NCBI GenBank assembly: GCA_028583685.1
Contig: JAMXIF010000032.1
Span: forward strand, 5,148,958-5,212,957
DNA: 64,000 nt
Direction of reading: 5' to 3'
DNA from: Petaurus breviceps papuanus
Taxonomy: Eukaryota > Chordata > Mammalia > Diprotodontia > Petauridae
Shown: piece by piece, positions 1 through 50,040 of the stretch
Layout of the letters: the number at the start of each line of letters is the position of its first letter
Position numbering within the stretch: the first letter of the stretch is position 1
Program-made: the position numbers and the translations under genes
Notes under the pieces: generated by a model
The model's input: only the letters and a program-made list of their open reading frames with translations
Databases searched by the model: none
What the model was told of the DNA's origin: nothing

Positions 1-262
1 GGAATAATATATAGGTGAATATTTTCTTTTGAATCATTCCCAAAGTTGTTGGAGGCAGTAAGATGGCTCAATGAATGAGGCATCACCTCCTCTGTGAAAC
101 CTGCTCTGATTTCTCCAATTCAAAATGTTCTTTTCTTTTCCAAGAATTAATGGAGGCCTATCTATATTTCCCTATTTATACCCATCACTCATGATGAACT
201 TTTCTATTTTTTGTGTACCTAATATATCACTCCAGGAGAATGCTCTTTGAGGATAGTGACTG

Positions 263-428
263 GTTTTTTTTTCTTTTTTTTGGAGGGCAACTGGGGTTAA
301 GTAACTTGCTCAAGGTTACATGGCTAGTATTTTTTTGTGTGGGTGTTAAGTGTCTGAGGCCAGAACCAAACTCAGATCCTCCTGACTTCAGGCCGGTGCT
401 GTACTCACTGTGCCACCTAGCTGCCCCA
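263..428 (-). mobile_element. CORE-SINE (Mar1-like), minus strand
   Basis: Read on the minus strand it runs from the tRNA-like head GGGGCAGCTAGGTGGCACAG through the cagacacttaacacccacac core to a poly-A tail. A 13-bp target duplication, aggatagtgactg, is at 250-262 and 429-441. Intact duplications mean a fairly young insertion in intron 24. Confidence 0.9.
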
Positions 429-544
429 AGGATAGTGACTGTTTATTTCTACTAGTGCCCATATGTAATGTAGTCTTCAATTATTAACCCCTGAGCAAAA
501 GTATAGGATCTCCCTAAAATGTTCTTTGCACAGAATGCACTAGG

Positions 545-610
545 CCTGGAGTCAGAAAGACCTGAGTTCAAATCTTAACCACTGTTTGCCTAGGAGCCAA
601 GCAAGCAAGG
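545..610 (+). mobile_element. CORE-SINE/MIR fragment
   Basis: Contains the tRNA-like B-box area (ggagtcagaaagacctgag, then ttcaaatctt). Short and degenerate. Confidence 0.5.
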
Positions 611-639
611 TGTCTCAATGGACTGAGTGCAGGGCTCTA

Positions 640-825
640 AACCCATTAGGGGCTTCATTTGTGTCCGCCCCTTTGTGACCCCATTTGGGGATTTCTTGGC
701 AAAGATACTGTAGTGATTTGCCATTTCCTCCTCTAGCTCATTTAACAGAGGGTCATCCAGCTAGGAAATATCTCAGGCCAGATTTGAACTCAGGAAGACT
801 CATCTTCCTAATTCAGGAAAACCTA
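640..825 (-). mobile_element. CORE-SINE with a 'gactgaacaac' type tail, minus strand
   Basis: Antisense of the SINE type whose 3' part reads ctttgccaagaaaa, ccccaaatggggtca. Here gtgaccccatttggggattt is followed by catttcctcctctagctcat and gatttgaactcagga. Forms an inverted pair with the plus copy at 830-1010. Confidence 0.75.
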
Positions 826-829
826 AACC

Positions 830-1134
<305 letters not shown>

Positions 1135-1211
1135 CTAGGAAAAACAAACACAGTTTAAACATATATCCACATGTATTTTCTCCCACCCTTTTTGTGATGA
1201 TTGTCACTTCA

Positions 1212-37799
<36,588 letters not shown>

Positions 37800-38459
37800 T
37801 CAATAATGAAGTCATATTTAAGTACTTTTATTGGAGGCCATACATTTTCATAATAAAAATGCTATTACAAATGGCTTTAACGAATACATTAAAAAAAAAC
37901 CTACTGATCATCTGAAGTTTTACTTCTAGAAAATATAAGAATGCCTTTTATATTTACCCCAAATACATACACACTCAGTACACTAACATAAGGATACACT
38001 CCTAAAAATAGAAGTTCTACCCTAGCATCTGTGAAAAATTAAAAGAAAACACTAACTGTATTTCAATATAATTTAATCCTTGTGTTTTCTGCATGTAAAA
38101 ATATCATACTAAGAGAGGTACATACAATAAGCTTCACCAGATTGTAAAAGAGATCTGTGACAAACAAAATCTTATGAACCAGTTTTAAAGGAAAACATAT
38201 ATCCATGTTAAGGTTTTACATAAACCAAATTATTTGGGGGTACAGAAGGGAATACATTCTACATTGGGGCAAGTTTAAAAATTACATATAGACTAATAAA
38301 AAAGTAATATGGCCAAAAATGGCCATTTTTGAATGCTTTACTCAACTTTATTATATATTTACTAATATAAAAAGCACAATTTTTTAAAGTAATCTAAAGT
38401 AAACTGGCTTTTCTGTAGCTGAGGTTCCCAGTGAAAAAACTTCCCTTTTATAAATGCAG

Positions 38460-38575
38460 GTTGGCATCTTCTTCATTCTTAATTGTCCAGAGCAGTTAAA
38501 TGACTTGCTCAAGATTGGGCATAACATAACAAAGTCAGTGGGAGGACTGCTTTTCCTGGCCCCAGAGGAAGTTCT
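38460..38575 (-). mobile_element. MIR fragment
   Basis: gcagttaaatgacttgctca followed by aagtcagtgggaggact; short antisense MIR core. Confidence 0.45.
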
Positions 38576-38809
38576 CTATTCATGATAATGAAGTTGTTTC
38601 CAGAGACACTATTAGAAACTTAGATTCAGAAAAACTATAAAACATCGATGAAAAATGGGAGCAAAAAACTAGTTAACTTGTTAAACTGAATGCCCATAAA
38701 TTCTCCAAGAAACAGTAATAATATTATAACATAAAATATCACATCTATAATTTTACATTTATCTCATTTGACCCTGACAATACAATGAGACAGTTGGTTA
38801 AACTATTTT

Positions 38810-39025
38810 CCAGTCACGTCCCATTCTCTATAACCTCATTTGAGCTTTTCTCAGAGATACCAGAGTGGTTTGCCATTTCCTTCTCCAGTTCATTTTACAG
38901 ATGAGGAAGTGAGGCAAACAGGGCTAAGTGACTTGCCCAGGGTCACACAGTTTGCAAGTGATGGGTGTCAGATTTGAACTGTGGAAGATGAGTCTTTTTG
39001 ACTCCAGCACTCTTATCTGCTCCCC
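38810..39025 (-). mobile_element. CORE-SINE, antisense
   Basis: gtggtttgccatttccttct, ttttacagatgaggaagtga, gacttgcccagggtcacaca and agatttgaactgtggaagat read as the antisense of the SINE type seen whole at 55609-55825. Confidence 0.75.
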
Positions 39026-40284
39026 TTACAATGAGGCTGAGTAGGCAGATTATTACCCCTTTTCGAATCTGGAAACAAGCTCAAATAGGTAAATTAATTT
39101 GCCATTAGTCAGAAAACTAGGACTTGAAGATGGTTCAAACTGAACCATTCTACACTCAACTTTTTCAAAAAAGTTACCATAGTGTTTTATAGATTGGCTT
39201 TTAAAAAAATCACTAATGGAACAAATACTTGTAATCTCACTGCCAGGTGCTTTATACCCAGGGAGATGAAGTACCATCGTATCACCAACAAATTTTACTG
39301 GACACCTAATTCATAAATGAATCAATATATCATACAAAGTAAAGGAATGTGTACTTTTATTTGGATGCTTTTTGTTTTTACTGGAGTTGGGGTTGAAGGA
39401 AGTAGAGATTTAGATGCTGCTTTAATTTGATGCTCAAAGAGTATTTTCAGATCATCTGAAGTGTCATCAAAACTTGGGTTAACAAATGCTTAGGTAAACA
39501 AAAGTAATATAAATGAAACATGCCATTTGTGAATTTAAAAAGATGACTTTCAAAGACTAAAACTCCTATGTCAACACATGAGCAATGCTGTGGAACCTCC
39601 TCTGGCTACATTTCATTTGAATTCACAACAATCTGCACTCATCATCCCTAATGGTGAACAAATGTCAAATACTTTCTCTAACAAAAAATACAGTTACAAA
39701 TCCAATGTCCTATTATTATTTATAAATTATAAACAAGTCTTTTAAAATTAGATATATGCATTAATTATCTATTTCTCTCATACACTTTGAAGACTACTGA
39801 AAGAGCAATGGCTTTCAGCACCACGGACAGCATTACTTTAAATACAGGCTTGCCAGCTTCTTGGGTGACTTTATAGTACCAAGAGGTAAAAAAAAATTCT
39901 GCTTTTACAATATTAATACCACACAAAGTTTTCCCAAATTCATATTATAAACTGTCTTGTGTTCCCTTTCTCAAGCTACAATTATTATTATACCTTTAAT
40001 ATAAATGAAGGTATTATCTGAATTAATGTTCTATACATCGAAGACAAAGATGTTTAAAAGTGCATGTGAAATGTTTCTTTTTCATGTCTAATTTACAATT
40101 ATTTTAAACTGAGTAACAATGCATCCATATCAAATGATGAGATTACATTTATATAAAATACCTTGTATTGATATGAGTACTGCTAAAATAACTTTCTTGA
40201 AATACACAAAATTTTCTTCTAAGGTCCTCTAAACAGAAAGTGTACAGAAGTATAGTGTAAATTATCATGCCTACTTTATAGACA

Positions 40285-40490
40285 AAGAAAAGAATGGCAA
40301 TAAAAGAGCACTGTATTTGGAATCAGATGACCAGCATTGAAATTCCAGCTCTATTTGTGTCATCGAATTACTAGGGTCACTTACCTAGCCCATGCCTCAG
40401 TTTCCCTACTGATAAAATGAAGGCATTGAATTCTGATTACACTACCTCTGAGGTACCATCCAACCCTAAATTTATGATCCCATGACTTGA
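40285..40490 (+). mobile_element. MIR/MIR3-like relic
   Basis: Contains gagcactgtatttggaatca, atgcctcagtttccctactg and a tail with ccaaccctaaatttatgatc. Confidence 0.65.
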
Positions 40491-40559
40491 GATAAATGAA
40501 ATGAGATAGGAAGGAATTTCTTTAAAAATCTGTTTGATGGGATATTATTTTAAATTTTA

Positions 40560-41240
40560 AAATGATATTGGTTCTCCTTTGCCTTATCTTTCCCTTATTT
40601 AAGTAGTGGGACCACATGTCTCATTTATATTATTTATAGTAGGTAGAGTTCTTGAAAATCTGTGTGCACTTAACTAACTGTTCTTTTTAAAATTTCTTTC
40701 ACGCTGAGTTCCATTTTAATTTCTGAAAGTCTCAAGAGATATTTTTAAAGATCTCTATTTGGTCATCTGTGTGTTTTCTGAGGGTATTTCTCTACTTTTT
40801 TTTGTGTCATCAGCTGTGTTAATAGAACCTACACTAAGCACAGCTATAGTTTAATTCTTTTTATTTCTTCTGGTTTTGCTGTGATTTTACCTTGTTCATT
40901 TGCTATTTTGTTGACAGGATTTTCTGCCCTTTCTTTTAATCAATTTGCCAATTCTGTTAGTCTTTGAAAAAATAGCTTTTGGTTTGATCATTTCTATAGC
41001 CTTTTTGGTTTCCAACATATTTACTTCTAACTTTCAATACCTTTTCTGCACGTTCTTTGGGTTTAATTTTAATTTTTAAAAATTAGTGTTCAGTTTATTA
41101 CATCTCTCCTTTTCTAGTTGTAAATGTTAATTTTTCTACCTGAGGGAAGATTTGGCAACATCCCAGAAATTTTGGTGGTGGTTTCATCATTATCATTCAC
41201 TCACAGAATTCTTTCTGATTTGTTCTGAACTTCACTGTTC
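40560..41240 (-). mobile_element. L1 ORF2 fragment (RT region), antisense
   Basis: The T-rich plus strand contains aaaatagcttttggtttgat, catttctatagcctttttgg and later acatcccagaaattttggtg and ttctgatttgttctgaact, which are the antisense of the L1 reverse-transcriptase region (endonuclease-RT linker onwards). Heavily diverged. Confidence 0.6.
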
Positions 41241-41259
41241 AGTCTCAGAGTTAGAGAAA

Positions 41260-41430
41260 ACTTTCAGGAAAAATCTAGGCCCAACATATCATTTTACCAG
41301 GAAAACTGAGGCTTACAGAAATTGAATGATTTATTTTTAGTGAGCCAAATGCCAAATCTGGAAGGCCAAAGCTGGCATTAGAAGTCAGATGTCATTTCCA
41401 GTTCAGGATGCCTTCTATTACATGCTTTAG
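41260..41430 (-). mobile_element. MIR relic
   Basis: cattttaccaggaaaactga, ggcttacagaaattgaatga and ggcattagaagtcagatg follow the antisense MIR order. Confidence 0.5.
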
Positions 41431-42409
41431 AACCATAGTTCCAATTTAAGCAATCAGCAGATCTCTTCACATTTAACACATATTATCTGCATTCACACAG
41501 ATATTTTACAATAAAAGCTACATTTTTGGTTCCTCATTGCTGTGTAGTAGTAACTTTGAATTCACAAAGACTAACCCAGTGGGTATACATTTTCTCAAGC
41601 TGAAAGGCTTATAGTAAAGGCCCAATAACAGGACTAGACTGAGAAAGCCTCATAAATAAAACTCTATCAACAGGAGTAGCCAATAAAAACCTCTGAAAGA
41701 CTGAAGTGTATCTTATCGTTTTAGGAAAAGCAACAGGACATCTTTTATAGAGTAGTAAATTTGGAAATCAGAAAACTGGGGGTCAAATGTTGCCGCTGAC
41801 AATTATTAACCTGTGATCATTAGTGAGTCATTAAACCTAGCTTTAGGCAAGTTATGGATAGGTATGGACCCAGATTGAAATCTGTGTTCATAAGAGTACT
41901 GGGCAGGCTGATTAAATAAATTCTGACCTATGAGTGTGATGAGATTGTGTGTGGAGAAGTCAGCTTCTGATTAAATTGGGAAGGAATAATAGCTGTTAGC
42001 TATAAATATAGCTTTAAGCATTTAGTTAGTGTTGGGAGATACTTGCTCATGTAAAATCAAGAAAGGAAGTTTCAATCTGTCTGAGTCTCTCTGAAGGAAT
42101 GCCAAGAGGGCAACAGGCCTGGGATTTTCTGAATTTTCTGAAAATCATCTACCTACATTCATTGCCTCTACTCCTCATACCAATGTCACTTAACCTACTA
42201 GGATACAGCTTCAGTCTTTACCACTAGCAAACTCCTCTTTCTAAGGTTAATAACCACCTTAAAAAAAGAAATAAAATGGGGTTGCCTGGGCCTCTCCTCA
42301 TCCTCTGGGTAGCACCTGACATTGTGGATTACCTCCTGTTTGGGTAACTTCTCCCCAGGTTCCTGTGATACCTTCTGAGCACACCTCATTACCTTCTCAT
42401 CTAATAACA

Positions 42410-42480
42410 AAATAGCTAACATTTATAAAGCACTACATAAATCTCATATTACTTCATTTTATCCTAAGAATTCTAGTAGG
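42410..42480 (-). mobile_element. MIR3-like fragment
   Basis: aaaatagctaacatttataa, agcactacataaatctcata; the 3' end of a MIR3-type element in antisense. Confidence 0.5.
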
Positions 42481-42937
42481 TTAGCTTTGACCTTATCATT
42501 CCATACTTCACCTCTAAGACTTCTAACCTGATGTTCCTTTCTTATAAGTGTAACTTCATTCAGTAAGTTTGGCATGATGTAGAGGGCTCTTCCCCACCTT
42601 TCAGTCCTCTTTAGCACATCACACTGTTCAACTCATAGAACCACAGAAATACAAATTCATGGAGACTAACCTTTACCAAAAGAATTAGGCCTCCAATTCT
42701 TTTTGACAATAGACTTTGGTAGACTACTACACCCTTAAAATAGTTTTATTTGCAAATAAGTATCTGTAATGATTTGAAAGAGGAAAACATTTATCTATCT
42801 AGAAAAATAATACCAGTTGTAGGCTGCACCCAGGCTTTATACACAACAGATTTGGAAGTAAAAACATATCTTAAATTTAGATTTAATTAGAGGTCTTAGA
42901 TTAAAGATCTGTAATTTTATTGGTATAGGGTTCTCTT

Positions 42938-42938
<1 letters not shown>

Positions 42939-42976
<38 letters not shown>
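42939..42976. repeat. (GT)n-(GA)n microsatellite
   Basis: About 10 GT units are followed directly by about 9 GA units. Confidence 0.95.
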
Positions 42977-42994
42977 CAGTTCATACTGCATCTT

Positions 42995-43195
42995 CAGAAG
43001 ATTGTGGAAAGAACACTGACTGGATTCAGCAGATGTTTAAATCCAACCTCTGACACTTACTTACTACCTGTGTGACCTTGGGCAATTCACTTAACCTCCA
43101 TTAACTTCAGTATCCTCATCTGTAAAAAATGAAAGAACTAGAATAGATGTGCTGGGGGATCCCTTCTAGCTCTAGCTATCATTCTTATTATCCAT
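42995..43195 (+). mobile_element. MIR/CORE-SINE relic
   Basis: aaatccaacctctgacactt, acctgtgtgaccttgggcaa, cagtatcctcatctgtaaaa in MIR order; relatively well preserved. Confidence 0.75.
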
Positions 43196-43479
43196 GGAAT
43201 CTTTAATATCATTAACGTTTCCCTTGCAGGTCTGTCTATAACTATTTGCTAGATGTGGAAAAGTCCACCATCATCTTAAAGCTAGCACATATAACAGAAG
43301 TCATTACTTTCTCTCTCGTATCTGGATAACAGTTTTCTGTCATCAGGTTTCTGTCAGACTTAAGGCTCTAAAAAAAGTGCCTCTGACTCTTTTATTCACT
43401 GTCTCCTTTCATCTACAATCTTTTACATTCTCTATAGCCTCACATGCAACCATTAAAAAAAAAAAATGGAATTTAAAGT

Positions 43480-43605
43480 TGGTTAGAACCTTAGCTACCA
43501 TAAAATCTTACATTCTAATTTTAACCATGAGGAATGTCCAACAAAATAGAGTGACCTGTCACACAGAAAGTTAATGTCAGATCAGAGCAGAACCTATGCC
43601 TGACT
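43480..43605 (-). mobile_element. MIR3-like relic
   Basis: gagtgacctgtcacacagaa, agcagaacctatgcctgact; an antisense MIR3 body with an initial block ttggttagaaccttagctac. Confidence 0.5.
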
Positions 43606-43914
43606 CCCTGTCTTTTGTTTTTCACTTACAGCATACTTCTATAATAACCACAGTCCTGGCCCTTATCATGAGATGTCTGGGTTACTATTATCAGTCCCCT
43701 GCACAGTGCCCACCTGCCTGAAGATTCCTGTTCCAAACCACCCTCTTGTCTGATGCTTGAGAACAAGGGATCAGACTGAAATGCTTTCTTTAGGAAGATT
43801 TTAACCAGGTCAAACAAATCGATAGCTTCATAATCATAAAATCTTAGTCTAGTATTGAAAGACTCCATAACATAGCCCCAACTGACCTTTCCAATTATTC
43901 TCAAAGAGTAAGTG

Positions 43915-43985
43915 TGGTGAGGGAGACAAACCTGACTTCAAAATCAGGAAGATCTGGGTTCAAGTACTGTTTGTCACATAATGAT
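43915..43985 (+). mobile_element. CORE-SINE fragment
   Basis: caaaatcaggaagatctggg ttcaagtactg: the tRNA-like B-box region only. Confidence 0.5.
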
Positions 43986-45384
43986 TGGTGCATTCTCAGT
44001 GCCCCCAAGTAACTCTCAATTATATATAAATTACAGACTCATGTTTACTGTTTATCACAGAGTACTCATTCATTCCTCACAGTCCAAAGCTTAATCCTCT
44101 CTTGAGAATTCTCTACCCCAAGCCTATCTTTCTAAGTACCATTTTAATTCAGATTCTAAATTATGTTAAAGTTCTCTTTCAGAATTATCCAAGTCCCATA
44201 TTCTCCAAATAAAATATTCTCTGAAAAATTCCACTCCACAGTTCTCTCCTATATATTCTTACTGAATTTACTATTTGGGAAACATTTGGTACTTAAAAGT
44301 ATGTAAATGGAAGAGAGTCTCAACCCAAATAAATTATTTAATCCCTCTGGGCAAGAGACTGGGTGTATTCTCTCTCCCACCATAGAGCTTAGAATTGTTT
44401 TGGCACATTTTAGACAATTAATATGCAGGTGGGGGGCAGGGGGAGCCAGATCATTATAGAGTTTGTGAATAACTAAGCAAGTCAAAACAAAAATAATCTG
44501 AGTGTTGTACTATTTTAAATGTTTGTAGGATTGATTCTTTAATCTTACTACCGTACTTGATGCATGTGATAAGAAATAAGATCTAAATGTGCATACCAAT
44601 CCACAAAGAATTAAAAATCATGCACTTATAAAAGTATAATTCTAAGAAACTTAGGTCTCTCTGGTTCTACTTAGGATTGCCTCTATTAAAAAAGTATAAT
44701 GGACTTAACAGAAAACATATCAACCATTTATTCCACAGAGTTGTTCTAACATGACACCTCCAAAATATAGCTTCATAACGAAATATCCTAAAATCCAGAA
44801 AATACCAAAAATACTCAATCTGAAATAGATGACATAGGAACAAAATATAAAAATTTATGGTAGCAAGATGAATAATTATGGCATAACCTTATTATTTTAT
44901 CTGAGGATCATGTCTGTCATTGCCCTAAAAGCCCCAATTTATAATATCAGTGTATTAATGAGGAAAACATGGCCTGTGTTACCAGGAAGTTACAAAAAGA
45001 GTTGGACTGGTTTCCTGGCTGCAAACAAGTACTACAACTTATATAGATATCAAAAAATAGAATTAAAATAACATTAAATGCTGAGAAGGTCCAATTCCTC
45101 AGAAAACATACAAAAGTAAACAACAGGAAGAAACCAGTTACATAGTGTCTACCATAAATAATATAGTTTTATGTATTTGACTTACATGATTCAAAATGGA
45201 AATGATTATATCACAAAAAATTAATGTTTGATGCTAGGTATAATGAAAACATTAAATTTCATTATCCAGTGAAGGCAATTAACACACACTGCTATAATAC
45301 TCTTGTGAGTTGCTTGAAGGCATTGAAAGGTTAAGTAACTTGCACATCCATCATATGTGTGGTGGGGGAGTAGGGGAAGGGGAA

Positions 45385-45590
45385 GCTGCTGGTATTCTAG
45401 CCCCATGGACAGAGCACCAGGCCTGGTGTCATTTGGGACCCTGGGCAAGTTTTTTTGTTTGCCTCAGTTTCCTCCAATGCAAAATGGAAAAAATGATCAT
45501 CTAGTTCACAGGTTGTTGTGAGGATCAAATAATATCTGTAAAAACTGCTCATACTGCCTGGAACATAGGTGTTATATAAATGGTTTTTCC
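45385..45590 (+). mobile_element. MIR relic
   Basis: gagcaccaggcctggtgtca, gaccctgggcaag, gcctcagtttcctccaatgc, ggttgttgtgaggatcaaat and actgcctggaacataggtgt in MIR order across its full length. Confidence 0.75.
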
Positions 45591-45599
45591 CTTCATCTG

Positions 45600-47536
45600 C
45601 TTCCCCTTAATGCATAATTATAATATTACTATAATTATATACCAGCAATTTGCCCTTAACCTCCATATCTTAATTGATAAGGGCTTAACACTTGCATCTA
45701 CAAGTATAAATTAGAACTTTTCCAGGGAGAAAAATAATCTTGCTACAAGTTATAATATCATCATGATATGAAAACAAATTTACTATTTTTATTACCTAAT
45801 ACCAAAAAGAATTTATTATAACAAAAAAACTTCAAAGAAAAAAATGAATATGTAAATTGTATAGGAAAGTTTACTGAATAATAACAATTAATTTATTCCC
45901 ATTACTCTGGCAGATTTGTTACAAAAAATTGAATATGTTGGAAATTCCATGTCTTATTTAATTGATGTTATTTATATACACTCACCAGAAACCCAAATTT
46001 ATGCTATAAAAACTGATAAATACAACAGGTCATTAATGAAATTGCTCCTATCATCTGAATAATATGATAATATATTAAAACAATGCTACTAGCTTCACTA
46101 CCTTCTTTATTCAGTTGCTTTTGAGATAAAGTTGGCTGGTCCCAATGGGGTTAGTCTGTGGGTATACTAACTCAACCAGGTATCCTACTAGAAGTTAACA
46201 TTAAACTGCTGTGACCCCAATTTATAACAAGTATTGGACAGGTAACTGGTTAAGAAAAAAAAGTCCACAAATAAGCTACGATGGTTCAGCCAGAAAACTA
46301 ATGATTAAAATAATTTGTAGCAATTTGATAAATCAGAGTTCACTCATAGAAAATTCTATGAACACAATAACAAAATATGATTAACTTCTGAGATTCTAGA
46401 AATGTCTCATGTATACAATATTCTTTCAAAAAGAATAATTACAAATTTTCCATTTAAATAAATACAACTATGCTAATTAATAATTTAAATGGTTTCCACT
46501 TGCCAATCTTAACCTTTATTTAGTTCAAATTTTCTTGACCAAGTAAGTTATAGCTGATTAGCCCAAACAGCTAAAAACAGGTCTCCTGATTTTGTTAATA
46601 TTCAACTTTTAGATATCACAAGCATAACAATCTTAACACAGTTAGAGTAAATAAAGTGAAAGTTCATATGTAAATCTTATCATAAAATACTTATATAAAA
46701 TCCTACCCATAATATTAGGTTACAGACAGATCCTATTTCTGTGGAAAACGGAACAAGCCAATTAGAGTTCCAAAACAAATCCACAAGACCCAAACATAAG
46801 CAGAAAATACTTTCAATTATTGAGGGGAATTCTTTGGGAAAATAAATCATTTGCAATTTGAATATATAAAGACATACACATAAAAAAAGCACAAAGTACC
46901 TTTTTAAAGAAGAGCTTTTACTCTGGAGTAGATATAACACATACACAAAAGGCCTATACTTGGCCAGTTTAAGATCTGTATTTCCTCCACTATTATTGAA
47001 GATGCTGAGGCTTTCTCTTCCCACTAGCTTCCATTTGTGATGTCATAAGTACAGAACTACTAACTCATGCAAGAAGATCTGTCTATTGCTATGGAAATGA
47101 TAGTATTACCACTAATTCGGCATTTGAAATTTACTAGCAGATGAAGAAGGCAAAGAAAAAAATTATAATTTGTTCATTTCAAATAATTTCATAACTTTTA
47201 AGTTTGCAGAGTAAAGCTTTGGGAAAAAAATATTTACACCACAAAACAAAAACACCCTCAACTTAAAAGCTAGGGGAATATTGTCACCAACTATGTGGTG
47301 CTTTTGTCCAAAACAAAAAGTGCACTTTGATTCAGTCTCTGCTCAAAACTCTCTCAAATTTCTAAGCACTAATTTTCACTTTAATGATAAAAATATATTT
47401 CAAAAACCTTATTTCAACTTTAACTAGCTGTTAGCTTTTAAAACTTTCCCTTAAAAATCTGATATCAGCGTCACTAGATCTTAATTTTCTTTTATGAACT
47501 CAGCTCAAAAAAACTGCTTAACTTTCATTTGCATTT
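45600..47536 (-). other. USP7 intron 1 stretch, no recognised element
   Basis: AT-rich, no convincing repeat. A 114-codon minus-strand reading frame at 46680-47024 has no recognisable domain and is judged chance. Confidence 0.5.
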
Positions 47537-47549
47537 AAAATGCTGCTTT

Positions 47550-49742
47550 CAAAGGAGGGAGCAGCAGCTGGAACAGACTTCAGGAGAGTGAACCACCAGC
47601 AGCTGTGATGGTTTCCAGACATCTCAACCCATAAATGCCAAAAAGAAAGTAAAAGGTCAGTCAGGAACTCTGTTGGAAAGGAAGGGAACAGTCTGGCCAC
47701 TGCCCCCAGGGCAAGAGGCTGAGTCTGCCTCCTGGTTGCCTCAGGAGCTCCTGGCCTACAGATCTGAGTCACAGTCTTGGGTAGTGGTCCTAGGATGAGA
47801 AACGTTAGTTTGCCAGTGTGGTGTTTGTAGAGAAGGTACCCTCCTTGGCCCTCTGACAACTGTGAAAACCCCAGCGATTTGGGACACAGCTCTCTCCTCT
47901 CCGGAAGCAGAGTTCTACCATGGCAAAGAGTTCAAAAGTTAAGTAACTGACTGGCAATATGAGCAAGCAGAGGAAGCACAAACAGACCACAGAATCCTTT
48001 TTTGGAGACAAAAAGGATCAAAGCATGGAACAGGAGGAAGACAACAAAGTCAGAACTCCTGCACCAAAAGCTTCCAAGAAAAATATGAACCAGTTACAGG
48101 CCATGGAGGAGCTCAAGAAGAACTTTGAAAATCAAGTAAAAGAAGCACAGGAAAAACTGGGAAGAGAAAGGAGAATGATGCAAGAAAATCACGCAAAGCG
48201 CATCAACAACCTGAATCAAGAAAATAACACCTAAAAAATAGACTAACTCAAATAGCAAAAGAGGCCCAAAATAAACAATGAGGAGAAGAATGCCTTAAAA
48301 AGCTGAATTTGCCAGATGGAAAAAGAAAAACCTCACTAAAGAGAATAGATTCCTTCAAAATTAGATTGGAGAAAATGGAAGATAATGACTTTATGAGAAA
48401 TCAAGATACTATAAAACAGATCCAAACAAATAAAAGAATGGAAGGACAATGTGAAATATCTCACTGGAAAAACCACTGACCTGGAAAACAGATCCAGGAC
48501 AGATAATTAATTTAAAAATTATTTGGCTACCTGAAAGCCATGATCAAATAAAGAACCTAGAAATCATTCTCAAGGAAAATTGCCCTGATATTTCAGAACC
48601 AGAGGGCAAAACAGAAATTGAAAGAATTCACTGATCACCTCTTGAAAAAGATCCCAAAAAGAAAAGAGCCAAATTCCAGAGTTCCCAGGTCAAGGAGAAA
48701 ATATTACAAGCAGTAAGGAAAAAACAATTTGAGTATTGTGGATACACAATCAGGATAACACAAGATCCAGCAACTTCTGCATTAAGGAATCAAAGGGCTT
48801 AGAATATGATATCCTGGAGGTCAAAGGAGCTAGGATTAAAACCAAAAATCACCTCCCAGCAAAACTGAGTATAATGTTTCAGGGGAAAATATGGTCATTA
48901 ATTGAAATAGAAGACTTCCAAGTATTCTTGGTGAAAAAACCAGAGTTCAATAGAAAATTGGACTTTCAAATACAAGAAGAGAAGCATGAGAAGGTAAACA
49001 GGGAAAAGAAATCATAAGGAACTTGTTAAAATTGAACTATTTACATTCCTACATGGTAAAATGATGATTGTAACTCATGAGACTTTTCTCAGTATGAGGA
49101 CAGTGGAAGGGAATATATATGTATACATATATATGTGTATAGGTGTATATAAATATATAAGTGAGGGTGTGAATATGTACATGTATACATAGACAGAAGG
49201 CACAGGATCAACTGAATAGTAAGAGATGATATCTAAAAAATAAATTAAGAGGTGAGAGAGAAATATAATGAGAGGAGATATGGAGAGATAGAATAGGGTA
49301 AATTACCTCATATAAAAGAGGCAAGAGAAAACTGTTACAATGGAGGGGAAGAGCAGAAAGGTGAAAGGGAATGGGTCAACCTTACTCTCATTGAATTTGG
49401 CTTAAGGAGGAAATAATATACACACTAAATTGGGTATCTTACACTACAGGAAAGTAGAGGGGAAGAGGATAAGAGGGGGGATGATAGAAGGGAAGGCAGA
49501 TTGGGGGGGGAGGGTAGTTAGAAACACACACTTTTGAAAAGGGACAGTGTCAAAGCAGAAAATAGTGGGGGACAGAATAGGATGGAGGGAAATACAGTCA
49601 TTCTTTCACAATATATCTACTATGGAAATGTTTTGCGTAACTATACATGTATAACCTATACTGAATTGCTTTTCCTCCCAGTAGGGGTGAGTGACAAGGG
49701 AAGAAGGGGAAGAATCTAGAAATCAAAGTTTTAAAATCAAAC

Positions 49743-49778
<36 letters not shown>

Positions 49779-50040
49779 TACAAATTTTTTTTTCTTTTTA
49801 CATGCAACTGGGAAATAAGTTATACAGGCACTGGGGTATAGAAATCCATCTTGCCCTACTAGAAAGTCAGAAGGGGAATGGGAGAGGATATAAGGGAAAG
49901 CAGATTGGGGGAAAGGGCATTCAGTAGAATCGCTGTTTTGGGGTGGGGGGTAGGGGAAAGACAGGGAGAAAATTTGTAACTCAAAATCTTGTGGAAATGA
50001 ATGTTGAAAACTAAAAATAAACAAATTTTTAAAAATAAAT
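47550..50040 (+). mobile_element. HAL1-like element (L1 5' UTR + ORF1 + 3' UTR, no ORF2)
   Basis: A complete-looking 2.5-kb insertion bounded by a 13-bp duplication, aaaatgctgcttt (47537-47549) and aaaaagctgcttt (50041-50053). Order: GC-richer 5' UTR (to about 47958), ORF1 start MSKQRKHKQTTESFFGDKKD with a coiled-coil segment (MNQLQAMEELKKNFENQVKE), interrupted middle, ORF1 C-terminal domain ending LPAKLSIMFQGKIWSLIEIE (48736-49017), then directly a 1-kb 3' UTR with A-rich end. No ORF2 intervenes, the defining trait of half-L1 (HAL1) elements. ORF1 no longer reads through as one frame. HAL1s depend on L1 machinery in trans. Confidence 0.8.
49757..49780. repeat. (TA)n microsatellite
   Basis: Twelve TA units after an A run, inside the HAL1-like 3' UTR. 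Confidence 0.95.

Noticed and set aside
46680-47024. 114-codon minus-strand frame with hydrophobic stretches
   Set aside because: No recognisable family, no splice or promoter context; the hydrophobic look comes from T-rich sequence.
47518-47859. 113-codon minus-strand frame
   Set aside because: It is the antisense of the HAL1-like 5' UTR.
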